Positions 36,223 to 47,489 of a stretch of DNA of 64,000 nucleotides are shown piece by piece. The stretch is taken from positions 12,920 through 76,919 of the forward strand of contig NW_019775103.1 of assembly GCF_001039355.2 (NCBI RefSeq), in the 5' to 3' direction. The DNA comes from Lingula anatina (lineage: Eukaryota > Brachiopoda > Lingulata > Lingulida > Lingulidae). The position numbers were made by a program, and so were the translations under genes. The stretch's first letter is position 1. Each line of letters starts with the position of its first letter. The notes below the pieces were generated by a model. It was not told where the DNA came from. It did no database searches and saw nothing but the letters and a program-made list of their open reading frames with translations.

Positions 36223-36462
36223 TTAACTTGAGTCCAGGCTGTGACTTTGAAATAACTCGTCGATGAATCTGCGTATAGGACTAGCACACATTGTGCAGTG
36301 CCGTGAGACACGTTGAATGTCAACAGCCTCGGTTGTACTAAAGCTACCACATTGCTGGCAAGTCACGACAGTTTACTCTCGAGCAGCATGTTGCCAGCAC
36401 CACAATAAACTTGAAGCACTCGCGCCAGAGAACACAGGAGGCAATGCTGTTTTGATGTGACA
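36223..36462 (-). pseudogene. Possible terminal exon or pseudogene fragment with CxxC pairs
   Basis: On the minus strand an open frame reads TSKQHCLLCSLARVLQVYCG and ends just where another frame begins TVVTCQQCGSFS, which continues through RHCTMCASPIRR to a TAA at 36225-36223. A minus-strand AATAAA lies at 36146-36141. The paired Cys motifs and richer base composition look protein-like, but the two halves need a one-base shift. Family not recognised. A zinc-binding fold is a guess from the Cys spacing. Confidence 0.25.
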
Positions 36463-37947
36463 CTGTCATCGTTGAGGGTTTTAAGGTAGGTACTTTAATA
36501 CCATAGGTAAAATGCCCTTCAAGAGACTGATATAAGTAGGAGTTTTGTTTTTTGGAATATCTTGTGACTTTTTAGCTTATGAGTTGTTTTATTCGAACGA
36601 AATATGGCAATTTCAGTCAATGTTAGAAAGAAGCACCTATTTATTCAAACAAGAAGTATAAATCAAATATTTAGTGTTAAATTTCTGGCTTAATGCTTGA
36701 TTTGCCATATAGTATTCAGAATATATATTAATAAGATAAAGAATGTAGCCATTTCATTTTGCAATATTTGTATTGCAATAATCAATTATATCATATAAAC
36801 ACAGATCATTGCATTATTTGTAATATATATTCGTCCTACATTTCAATTATTTCAAGAACGAAATATGATAAACAAACCCAATAAACAAGTAGTTTGATAC
36901 ATGCAGATTGTTTCATTTAATGTCATAACGCAACAAAATAAAGTTGGCATCCCTAAACCAGCTGGTAAACATCAAATAGATGATTACGATTACAATCAAA
37001 GTAGCGCGTGTAACGTTTAAAGATAGTCATAAAGCATTGACATCTGCGACATTTTGTACTTGGTAGTGTGGGCCACGCAACATAAATTTATATAGGCGAT
37101 ATCTACTTAGTATTGACGAGCAGTAGTGGCTGGCACAGACAGGGGTGCGGAAGATATGAATAATTAAGTCAACTTAGCGTGTGTTCTGTAGAGAATGAAA
37201 GTGATCAAGCGCAATTTAAAGTTAAAATATGAAAGAAAGGAAAATTAAAAATGAAAAAAAATAACGTGTGGAAGATTATGAGACCTAATAAGCCAGTTAA
37301 TGCATGGTTTGAAAAATTTATCGACCAAAAAATAATTCCTTACGAGATAACATACTGGGACATTGTAGCTACCTACCCCTTTGAATGCACTATGGTCAAA
37401 TCTATGCCCAGTGAGGGAAGTTGCAAATGATGTGAGTTTTAATTTTTAGTGTTTGAGATGGTAAGATAAACTTGTATACTGTGACATTGATGCAGCTTCA
37501 GCGCTGAGGGACGTAGTCTATAAAAGCAAAACACAAACGCTGGCGTTTTGCAAGCTGGCTAACTCCCCACAGATGAAGAAGTACTAAACTTGGCTCTCCG
37601 AAACTCTCCTAACTAACGTGTCTCGAGCTATTAATTATTGATCATCACCTCTATTCAGACGTGGAAATACCACGCGAGTACAAAGTCTGCGGCATCTTGG
37701 TCTTTCACTTGCTCTCAAACGACCAAGTTGTGCTCATGGCATGATTTGCATGCTCTGTAGTGCAACATGCCTCCGGACAGAGTGTCATCACTCATATTTA
37801 TATACTTAATGACCTGGACGCCGCCACGGCTGCTACTGCGTTTATTGTTTAGCACTCAAGCTGCAGCACGTAGCCGAAGATTTTCAAACGTACAAGAAGG
37901 ACTGCGTTTTAATAAAGCAGTCAATCGTATTGTTTCTCGTTTTTTGC

Positions 37948-37951
<4 letters not shown>

Positions 37952-38003
<52 letters not shown>

Positions 38004-38017
38004 GTGTGTGCGTGTGC
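37952..38017. repeat. (GT)n microsatellite
   Basis: GT run with a few interruptions, lying inside the 144-codon frame at 37767-38201. Confidence 0.95.
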
Positions 38018-38279
38018 TTGTTTTCGGCAGGGTGTTGGCGCTTCCCGCACCATGAACAAGTTACACCAAACAAATAGGTGCGCATCATACAGACATGTGG
38101 TATGTGACTATTTGGCCGACATACCGGGCACAGGTAGACAGCTAATCATAGACAAAAAAGACAGAGAGATGGACAGACAGAGAAACAGACAGACAGACTG
38201 ACAGACACACCGACAGACAGTCAAAAAGGCTGATACAACTGTACTAATAGATAAACAGTCTGGCTAGTAGGGGTTAACA

Positions 38280-38760
38280 GGCGGGCAAGCAGGTAATCAG
38301 TTAAACAGGAAGGGAGGGAGGAAGGCAGGTAGGTACAGTAGGTACATGTAGGTAAGTAGGTAGGTAGGTAGGTTAGCAGATAGGTAGATAGATCTTTGGA
38401 TAAGCAAGCAGACAGGCAGTTAAACAGGGAAGGAGGGAAGGAAGGAGGGACAAAGGCAGGCAGGTAGCTAGGTAGGTAGGTAAGTAGGCAGGTTAGCAGA
38501 TAGGTAGACCTTTGGACAAAGGCAGGCAGGCAGTTAAACAGGGAGGGAGGCAGGCAGGAAGCTAGGTAGTTTGTTTGGTAGGTAGGTTAACAGATAGGTA
38601 GATAGACCTTTGGGCAAGCAAGCAGACAGACAGTTTAACAGGGAGGGAGGGAGAGAGGCAGGCGTTCAGGCAGGAAGCTAGGTAGTTTGGTTGGTAGGTA
38701 GGTTACCAGATAGGTAGATGGACCTTTGAACAAGCAGGTAGGAAGTCAGTTATGAAGGCA
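38280..38760. repeat. Minisatellite, about 113-bp period, four to five units
   Basis: The anchor CAGTT(A/T)AACAGG recurs at 38298, 38417, 38531 and 38631, with a decayed copy at 38747 (spacings 119, 114, 100, 116). Each unit has a GGGAGG block, a GGTAGGTAGGTA block and the phrase CAGATAGGTAGA followed by (GA)CCTTTGG. A (GACA)n tract at 38155-38220 precedes it. Confidence 0.85.
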
Positions 38761-39062
38761 GACCTGCTGGGAGACAGAGAAGCGATTAAAACTAAGGCGG
38801 GCTGAAGACAGAATCCCTGACAAAGAGCAGACACTGAAGACTATTACTTTTCAGCGATAAGTGAATTATGGTTTGATATTTTTATGGTATCATTGTATGA
38901 TGTTCACACTAGTACATCAATTATTTGCATATAAAGTGCCAACGTTATACGTGTCTGGCACATGCACTATAAAGATATATTGGTACGCAGCGCGGAAGAA
39001 CTTATCAATATTAGTGATATTCAATATAATCGATATATGTAGGCAACGTTACGTCGTTTTAG

Positions 39063-39390
39063 TTAAAGGGATGACAAATCTTCTTTTTGGCGGGAAAAGT
39101 GCCATAAAACGAATTTTGCTGGGGTAAACGACAATTATGCCATACTTACCAATGGTGAATGAATCTTTACCGACATTCAAAGTTAGTCGATTGTTTTTTA
39201 AAAAGAGGATGTTTTCGTATTAATGTCTTAAGATGGTTTAGCCATCACTGGCGATGCCTTATCTCGCGATATCCATGTATTAACCGCCCCCTTTGTTTGG
39301 TAAAATGCTATTGATAAATTTTAATATGTTGCTTAAAATGCATTTATTGTGATATTTTGAATCTCATAAGAAGAATTGCCATCCCTTTAA
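39063..39390. mobile_element. MITE family 3 (TIR TTAAAGGGATGGCAA)
   Basis: TTAAAGGGATGACAAATCTT at the left end and, inverted, TTAAAGGGATGGCAATTCTT at the right. 328 bp. The outermost TTAA could be a piggyBac-type target site or simply part of the TIR. No coding frame. Confidence 0.65.
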
Positions 39391-41032
39391 TCTAAGGCGG
39401 GCTAATGAGATATTCTGCACAAAATTTGCCTTGTGATAAAGAGAAGTGTTCGCAAAACAGATATATTTATCTTATAACACACCAACCTATTTGACAAACG
39501 TCTAAATGTTCGCAATTGCGATATTCTGTATGGTCTGTTTCCCAACCTATTCATTTTTGGACATACGCATAAGCATTCAACTAAAAGATATTGGCAAACA
39601 CTATGAAAGTCATTAGATTCTTTGTTTATACAAAAGGAAGGTGTAACGTCTTGGTTTGATTCTGATATTTTTGATACGCTGTCCTTTAATTATAGTATAT
39701 AACTTGGCAAGATAGATTTGCATTGTTTTTTGAAAAGTTATTTGAAACCATTATGTTGCAAAATTCTTCACTTTTTTTCATTTAAGACTATAACAGATAC
39801 CACAATCATATTTGGTTGGCTGTAAGAAACTTCAACTATTACTAGAATATTTTGCTAAGAATCGTATGATATGTCTTCTAGAAACTTTTCTAGAAGAAAA
39901 GTAGAAGAGTGGGTGTCGAGCAATCCAAACCGGCCACTATTGTTTTCAGTTGGTCAGGTGATAGGATTTGACTCATTTGCCAAAAATATCGTCACTCAGT
40001 ACACGGGTGTTACTAAAACCTACGCAAAAGGGTTGGAAAACAACATACACGTGAGCTTACAAAGTTAAGCAAGTGCATTTCTATTAGCAGTTGACATTGG
40101 CTTTTTTGTTCGCCGTTCACATAACCTCCAGAACGTTACCAGATAGTTCAAAGCTACTCAGTTTGGCCACAGTGTGCGGAATGTACAAAAGCTTGCCATA
40201 AATAAAAGAGGTAAAGCTTTGATTTTTCCTTTTGACCGTTCTGTTTATTTCAGTCGCGTCGCTTTGTCTGTCTGTGGAAACAGTTCATCAGGTACAAACG
40301 TGGATAATTTTACAATTTTGGTTTCAATTCTGATTCCATGATTCAAAACTGATCCCGTGATTTATACCTTTCAATGCATCAACAGTTTTAATTAAAAGCA
40401 TTTTAGGATTGCTCAAAACAACATGGTTTTGAAAAAAAATGAAATAACCAGAATTCATCAGTAATGTTGCAATATAAAGATAGGCCAAATGGCATCAATG
40501 TGTCCCTGATATCGGATAATGTCATGCTTAACCCAATGTCTGTATGGAAATAACAGTATGGCTTGTGCTTTAAATGGCAATGTACATGTACGTGTGATTA
40601 CCACTAGGGGTCATCAATATCAAAGACAATATCTTCATAATTATACATACTACATACATGTAACGTCCGTTTTATTGGGCGTGCCCGTGCCATCAACATA
40701 TTGAAACTTTGAACGCGTGACATTTTGCTTGTCATTACACTTAATTACCATGATAAGCTGTTACATAAATCTACGATATTAATAGGCATTTATTTTAGAT
40801 ATTGATTTAAGTTTTTATTTGCGCTCAAATAGACAAAAAGAGGTCCGAAATACACCAAAATGTTAATCAGTCATAGTATTTTTCACCCAAACTGCAATCT
40901 GTGCATAATCAGTAATAATAAATGTATAAATAAATGAATGAATAAATAAATGAATAAATATGGAATATGTCAAATGCCTTTTTTATTTCCAATTAAAAAT
41001 TATTACAGCGTCATGTACAAATAAGCCAAAAG

Positions 41033-41052
41033 TACATGTACTAGTACATGTA
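41033..41052. repeat. Perfect 20-bp palindrome of TACATGTA blocks
   Basis: TACATGTACTAGTACATGTA equals its own reverse complement. Confidence 0.95.
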
Positions 41053-41345
41053 GCTTCAAAACACTCCTATTCAAAATGCCTATAATTAGAACTTGAACTT
41101 ATTTGCTCTAGCAGTTTATACTGCTTAATTTTTCAATACTAGTCCCAAAACAATCAACAGACCTATCCCGTATGACTTGTTTTTCAATTTCGCCTATTCA
41201 ATCTCACAATTTACTGAAATATGTATAGAAAAGAGGCTCAAATGACTTGAGTAATACCTTGGAGACTATTTTCAATCTAAACATTTTCAAAAGTAGCTCC
41301 AAAACACTCAACTACCCTACCCAAAATGTCTCGAATGTTAACTTG
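41045..41345. repeat. Degenerate tandem repeat, about three units of 90-155 bp
   Basis: Three related segments start near 41050 (TAGCTTCAAAACACTCCTAT), 41140 (TAGTCCCAAAACAATCAACA) and 41294 (TAGCTCCAAAACACTCAACT). Each is followed by AAATG(C/T)CT or a similar block and an ACTTGA motif. Old and diverged. Confidence 0.6.
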
Positions 41346-42558
41346 AGATAATTTACGCGAAGAAGGAGGAAATAATGCATAACATTTGTCTTTTGATAGA
41401 AGCTTTTTTCCTTATTTATATCCATCATGTAGGGTCAATTTAGTCATAACACGGACTTGTCTTACCCTCAATATGCAAATATTCAGGATTTGAAGTGGTT
41501 TGAAGTTGAAATTCCCCAGCATTGTTTCCCAGGGTGGACACTAACGTTAATAGAGACCCCTTTCATGCCAACTTTTAAAAGATGTAGTCTACGGTTTTCT
41601 TGTAACTTTTGGGTTCCCCTTTCGTAATCACAACGGGGTGCACGGCTTGGTATAATACTACCCCTGGTGAAAACAACTTATTTGATAGTCGTGTCATCCT
41701 TAAAAGTCCACATGTGCAAAAGTATCATTTTTGCATAATTTAAAGACGTACTCATGTGAAAACATCGCTAATGAATAGCCACTTGAAGTTCGGTTGAAGA
41801 ACAGCGCTATAAATCCTGAGCGCACTTCAAACTGCATGAGAAAGACCGCAAGTTTGGTATCCTGCCAATAGCTGCGAGCGGATTGGAAGTCTCGCTTCTT
41901 TCATGCCACTTTCCATGCCAGTGAATCCTGACTACTGAAAACCATTATTGTTTATCTGTGCTTAGCAATTTTTTTCTTTTAAAATATATCCAAATGATTC
42001 GATTTTGTGTTCGTGTTAAGGTGTAAATAAATGCACATGCGTAACATTATTTACAAGTAGTTTATATCGAAATAATGTATCTTAAATGAGCTAATATTCT
42101 TGACGTTCATTTATTATTTATTATACATTTATCAAACAAATCAAGCAACTGTGACCGTTGGACTTATGTTCAATGTCAACACATAACAGCGAAGGACAGT
42201 GTCTTAAGTCAAAAAATGTGAATAAATCAACTTCAGTAATTATAATGCCCCAGTCACCCAATGAGAAATTGATATACCAGCTAGTATGTAGGATTAATGC
42301 TTACTGCGCCTTATTATAGGATTTAAATAGTTGAAATTGCTTGCAGACCAAAGATGCTAACTCATGTTTATTTTATAACACAATCGTACTCACTTTCGTC
42401 AATGGTAACTATAGAGAAGTCTGTGCACGTTGGCGTAATGCCAAAATGAAGCGCATAGATGATGAAATATTCTTAAATACAAGATTTGGATTCTTCATTT
42501 TAAATGAATGAGACGTTTCATTCAAAACAATAATTACACTGTAATGACATAGACCCCG

Positions 42559-42559
42559 N
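42559..42559. other. Ambiguous base (N)
   Basis: The only N in the window, 36 bp from the left end of the pogo-type element. It may mark a gap or an unresolved polymorphism there. Confidence 0.99.
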
Positions 42560-43618
42560 TGATCTTTGCATTGCTGCCCGGCCAATGAAAAAGCGTAGAC
42601 CCCGACCCCGCATTATGGAACGACCCCGGATTATGGAACAAAACCGGAAGTTTGCCCTTTTTACCCAGCATGCAGAGCGTAAAAAATCCCCGTTGCCACG
42701 AAAGTTTCAAGCGTCTGCTACAATGTATCAAACGCGCTATGCAGATGCATATTACGACCTGATACAATAGAAGTGTTAGCGTTTGAAAGTTCGTTGCTCT
42801 CAAATTTGATAAAATTAATAATGAACTTACGTTTATTCAAGCAAGTTTTAAAGCCGTTTATCGTCCGCTTTCGTCTGCACGTGTTACTGTCAGTTTCCGA
42901 TCTCGATTTCTAACTTTTTCATACTTTTTACGGGTAGATACATCGATCGCTGTGGACGTAAACACGGCCGTCTTTTACTGCTATAAGTAGGCCTATTGTA
43001 GCCTAACTTGTCTCATCCCTTAGCCTATTGTTTGTATTTCTTGTTTTCGGCTTAATGAAACAATTTCAAAACATCCACTTTCAAGAGGTTGAAGTATTCC
43101 AAGATCTCATAAAAATGGCTTTGATGTTGGGCATAGCTGTGGGTGCTTTCTGCTCACTGTAAACTGCCGCTAGAGAACGCTACGAGCGCTATTAGACTCA
43201 AGCGACTTGTGAAATAAATAAATTTGTTCTCACAAAATAACACTTAATGTTGACTTTTGTATTGACATTATGAGAGAAAAAATCGTTACTGACCTTTTTC
43301 ATGCTCTATAAATTTCAGCATGTCAAAAAGGAAATTATAGGCCCACTCTTATTCAATATCAGAGGCGGCACGTAGGCCTATAGGGCCTATTTGAGGTGCC
43401 AAAGACGATCATTTTAAATCATATTTCAGGTAGGCCTACACAAATGACACATGATTGATCTTTGTTGTGATGAAAAAAAATATTAGACTTAGGCCTATGA
43501 ATCATTTAGGGCCTACTAGGTTTGCGCCTTTTCTGGGAGTTTTATCTTTAAAACTTCTTATTTCAACTATCTCTATCCAGTATCTTCTTCTTCTAATTTT
43601 TTTAAATATACCACAGGT

Positions 43619-43887
43619 GCTCTCAAGGGAGGTGGTCATGGGAAGTTGGCCCTCAGTCACTCTGATGAGGCAGCTCTAGTCCACTACTGCCTTATTATGA
43701 GTGACTGGGGGTTTCCCCTCACCAAAGACTTGGAGTCTTCAAGTTTGCTCTGGCGGTGGGAAAACAAAGGGATAGGCCTATGGGCTTTTCAGCGTCGAAC
43801 GGCTGGTGGGATCGGTTCATGAATCGACATCCCGAGTTGACCCTGAGAAAACCGGGAAGGATAAATAGGTGCAATATAGTGAAATAA
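43619..43887 (+). pseudogene. Transposase fragment with CENP-B/Tc5-type helix-turn-helix, frameshifted
   Basis: After a pyrimidine-rich acceptor-like stretch ending CACAG (43612-43616), one frame reads GGGHGKLALSHSDEAALVHY and goes on to GFPLT. Near 43735 the similarity jumps to another frame reading FKFALAVGKQRDRPMGFSAS, then WWDRFMNRHPELTLRKPGR, ending at TAA 43885-43887. The spaced pattern W..F..RHP.LTLR.P is characteristic of the CENP-B-type DNA-binding helix-turn-helix (HTH_Tnp_Tc5) of pogo/Tigger/Jerky transposases. The frameshift and the absence of DDE motifs show a dead copy. Confidence 0.7.
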
Positions 43888-43989
43888 AAAACATGCTAAA
43901 TAAATGAAAAATAATGAGAAAATGAATTTTGTCTTCAAATAAAGATTTGTTCTGACATCGGATAATAAGAAAGCATTATTTAAAGACTT

Positions 43990-44016
43990 GAAAGAAAGAA
44001 AGAAAGAAAGAAAAGA
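43990..44016. repeat. (GAAA)n microsatellite
   Basis: Inside the pogo-type element. Confidence 0.9.
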
Positions 44017-44031
44017 AGAGCTGTAGAAAAA

Positions 44032-44169
44032 ATGAGAAAAGCCGAAGATGGCGCTAAGCGAAGAATGGAGAAAGAGGAGAAGAGAAGAGCGGGTGTGGAG
44101 AGGGAGAGGAAGAAGGCTGAGGTACGAGAGCGAAAGGCACAGAGGGCATTGGAGGTGAAACGTACGTAG
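44032..44169 (+). pseudogene. Highly basic coiled-coil segment, probable transposase C-terminus remnant
   Basis: 46 codons made almost only of Arg, Lys, Glu and Ala (for example RRMEKEEKRRAGVERERKK), immediately after an AAAG microsatellite. Pogo-type transposases often end in such a charged coil. Another frame just downstream reads HCVVC, reminiscent of the short Cys motifs at these C-termini. Simple-repeat expansion could also explain the composition. Confidence 0.35.
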
Positions 44170-44228
44170 AAAAGAAAAGAAGGAAGAGGAGAGAAAAAAG
44201 AATTTTTACATTGCGTTGTTTGTAAAGC

Positions 44229-44461
44229 CTAGGTCCCAACCGAACGTACGGGCTGCTACGTGTGGTCTACGGCCAAAAAAAATGGGAAAAATTTGGGGAG
44301 TTCGTGCGTGAGAACACATCCATCGTGCGACTTTTGGAAGACGCAAACAGCACATAGTAACTTTTCGACATGATCCACACCCGCTACGTGCGATCTAGCT
44401 ACGTCCTAGCCGGACGCAAGGAACTAAAAAACCGTGCGTGCAAAACGTATTTGGGACCTAG
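44229..44461. mobile_element. MITE nested inside the pogo-type element (TIR CTAGGTCCCAA)
   Basis: CTAGGTCCCAA at 44229-44239 and its exact reverse complement at 44451-44461, with imperfect pairing continuing inward (CCG..CGTACGG against CGTTTTGCACGCACGG). 233 bp, CpG-rich and without a coding frame. The target duplication is not resolved. Confidence 0.55.
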
Positions 44462-44587
44462 ACTTAACGCGCAAGAACATTTCACTTGCGCTTAAACCAC
44501 TACATTTTTGGACGTTTTCCTGTGTTATATCTGCTGGAATTTATCAACATTGGTTGAGTTCTTTTGTTTTATACATTTTTTAAAGAT

Positions 44588-44609
44588 TTATATATATATA
44601 TAGGACCTA

Positions 44610-44641
<32 letters not shown>

Positions 44642-44642
44642 A
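44588..44642. repeat. (TA)n and poly-T tract
   Basis: Two TA runs separated by GGACC, then about 15 T, inside the pogo-type element. Confidence 0.9.
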
Positions 44643-46135
44643 CCGCAAAAGTACATGGGCCTACAAGTGATATGTTCTTGTGCGTTACAAACAACGCAAC
44701 GTAAAAATAAACATACATACGTACATAACACAAACGCACATTATTATTCCATATGGTGAACAGAGTTGCGAGACAGTATAATAATAGAATAAATTGCAGT
44801 GATTTCGTTTTATGGAGTTAAATGTTTAATGCATTTTATAAAGGTCAGCGATGTTAAAAAACTGAATACATTCATCTCTTTGTTAGGTCACAGCACTAGT
44901 CTGTTACATGAGTTCTCCGTCTTTTTTTTAAATTTTTTTATTTTTATTGTATTTGTCACACTTTCGATAAATTCTTTGTTGGTGGTGTGTGAGCTGTTAA
45001 TGTTAATTGCTAGTTTTGTTATCATGGATTAAAGATTTTATTTTGAATCATTACTGGTGTTGTTACCTGAAGGCTGGCCAAATGAATGATCGATGAGTTT
45101 TAAAATGAGAAATATCAATATTATTCTTTCATAATAATGAATACAGTATTTTCAATTTTGCATTTTAAATGACCAGACTACTAAATATCGCTTCGATACT
45201 CCGACGTAGCGGCAACTTCTCGTTTTGTTCCATAATCCGAGCAGTGGTAAATGAGTGGACTATTCCATATTTTAGCAATATTTGTGTTTAAAAGTAAAAG
45301 ACCAACTAAATATGAACAACAACTGCTGTTATGTTCATTGATATTCGCAATTTAATGCGCATTTGCCGTTTTATTGTCTTTTATAGACCCCCTGCGCTAC
45401 ATATTGCCTTGCATCTTATCTAACAAACTCTGACGCAACGTTATCTGCGCACTTCCGGTTTTGTTCCATAATCCGAGGTTTGAGAACAACACGAAGTTAA
45501 CCATTATTTAAGCGTTTTTCTCCAAAAGTAACCCCAATCATATGGATTAAGCTTTACAAGATAGTAAATAAAGCTCTATCGTAGCTACATGCAAAGTATT
45601 AGAGGTTAGTTTACGTTCATTTTTATACACAGACTGTGCAAAGCCGAAAAACGTCAAATATCGTTCCATAATCCGGGGTCGAGGTCTACAGGAATAGGAA
45701 ACAGAACGTGTCTCTCGTACTCTACCCATTTTATGGATTGCTGATAGAGGGCGATCGGGTGACTTTGGGTATTTTCAGTCAAATTTCTGTTTTTGAAAAA
45801 AAAAAAGAACAGATGCCTAGTTTTGCTTGTAAAACATATTTAATGTGTTTAGATAAACGGTACTGTTTACGGAAATAGCTAACTGAACAAACAATACTTT
45901 CGCTAGAGGAAAGCAGTCGTCAATTTCTACACTATCCCTTTATTTGAAATGTAATGTTTCCCCCAGACGACCACTTTAGTTGACCGGTCGCACATGCCTA
46001 ATTGTTGCAACCTCTGACCTTTTAAAATGTCATGACCTTATGTAAAGCAAAATATGTGGCCGGTGTCATGTACGAGAGATTCCCCTTGGTACAGGATTCG
46101 GTTCCTATTGGCTTGTACAGGTAAGCCCCGTCCTA

Positions 46136-46175
46136 GATTTTGACCCACTTACGTCACGTTAACTCTAACCTGTAT
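46136..46175 (-). repeat. Dispersed repeat R3, copy 2 (inverted)
   Basis: Reverse complement reads ACAGGTTAGAGTTAACGTGA, then CGTAAGTGGGTCAAAAT. See 20164-20202. Confidence 0.65.
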
Positions 46176-46949
46176 GAATCTTATGGATGGCGGGCTCTCT
46201 GTAACAAGGGCTTTACGTTTACTTACACCAGATTTAACAAACATTGAATACTATATTAACACGCATAATTATGGTTCTCATTGGCTTTTCCGTCTGATTG
46301 CGCAAGGCAGTTTGACAGTCTGAGCTTTGCACGTGTGAAAATACACGTCGACCAAGGTGCAGCATTATTATTGCAACGTTCCGTGGTGACACTCTTTCTG
46401 AAAATAAATTGATGCTTTTCTATATGATATTACTTAATTATTATTCGGTTTTACCACCTTTGTCATGCATTTGACGAGTTGGACCTAAATTTACTTGATC
46501 TAAAGCTACTTGTGTTCAAGTTACCAATTTTTTTTTGCAATGAAGACGTTTCGGTCTCCGATACACGTGGTGGAGGTCACGTTATTGACGTCATCCAGCG
46601 TTGTCCAATCAAACCCTTACATTTCAGACACACCTCACACCTCAAGTTTGGATTTCAAACTTAGTTTGCTATGACCCACGTATTTCACCCACACACATGT
46701 ATAGTTTTTTTATTTCCTTGTCTATTTAAATATTGTCATATTTACGTCTCCAAGGTATGATTTCACCTGAATTGTGACACATATATAAACACAATGGGGA
46801 TGTTTAGTAAAATGCTTTCTTTCCTGCTGAGAGATCAAAGACTGTCACTCATGATGTTGTAAATGTAAGCTACTTATGCATTAGGCAAGCTCGCCATTGG
46901 TCACATTTAAGATTTATATATTACTACACTTCTTCATTTCTGTTACAGA

Positions 46950-47001
46950 ACTATAAACGGTTCCAACCGAACTCTGGCATATCTAAGGACCACGGACGAG
47001 G
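46950..47001 (+). other. Possible 52-nt exon between strong splice-like sites
   Basis: Acceptor CTTCATTTCTGTTACAG and donor GAG/GTCAGT. Two of three frames are open (NYKRFQPNSGISKDHGR or TINGSNRTLAYLRTTDE). No flanking exon identified. Confidence 0.2.
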
Positions 47002-47054
47002 TCAGTTTACTATGTTTAACAATGTATGCGTTTTGTATAAGTTATCTCAAGTTC

Positions 47055-47058
<4 letters not shown>

Positions 47059-47089
<31 letters not shown>
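47059..47089. repeat. (TC)n microsatellite
   Basis: About 15 units. Confidence 0.95.
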
Positions 47090-47091
<2 letters not shown>

Positions 47092-47489
47092 AAGGAATTT
47101 TTAAGATGCATAAGACATTCTGACATTATGTGCGTGTATATTTAAAAGTAAATTTGAAAGCTGTCCATACCCGTGTACATAAAAGTGAATGTTGGCACGA
47201 CAGTACGGAACTTCGCCTCTGTTAAAATGAAATCAAGCAGACTTAATTTGACAATTAACCGTAAGTTAAAAACATACATAACCTTAGGTGCTGCTACGAA
47301 TATTAAAAAGGAAGGCTGATCCAATTAAAATTGTCATGTCATGTCATGCTGAGGACAACAGATTATTTTGTGGTTGTAATACGTGCAAGTTGTGAGTATT
47401 CGATCATCGTTTATCGCTTAACACGGTTAGTCCTTTAGATTCACGTTTAAGGCACAACGTCATTAAGTATTTAATCAAAACTGTGTAAC

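Larger units (their letters stand above)
36463..42594. other. Intergenic, repeats only
   Basis: AT-rich. Contains the GT tract, minisatellite, MITE 3 and degenerate array already listed. No supported coding sequence. Confidence 0.5.
42595..45689. mobile_element. 3.1-kb DNA transposon remnant with 28-bp terminal inverted repeats (pogo/CENP-B-type)
   Basis: The left end 42595-42622 and the right end 45662-45689 are inverted copies matching at 26 of 28 positions, starting GTAGACC(C/T)CGACCCCG and running into ATTATGGAACG. A TA dinucleotide sits at the same place in each end (42596-42597 and 45687-45688), which fits the TA target duplication of the Tc1/mariner-pogo superfamily. The core TTGTTCCATAATCCG recurs inside both ends: inverted near 42627-42650, direct near 45216-45240 and 45452-45476. 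These are candidate transposase-binding subterminal repeats. Inside are a frameshifted transposase fragment (43619-43887), a basic C-terminal-like coil (44032-44169) and a nested MITE (44229-44461). The DDE catalytic region is missing, so the copy is not autonomous. A further TAGACCCCG at 42550-42558 leaves the exact left boundary slightly open. Confidence 0.75.

Noticed and set aside
37767-38201. 144-codon ORF
   Set aside because: A large part is the translation of a GT microsatellite (Cys/Val run) followed by a GACA repeat.
42585-42770. Arg/Pro-rich 61-codon ORF
   Set aside because: It is a reading of the terminal and subterminal repeats of the pogo-type transposon.
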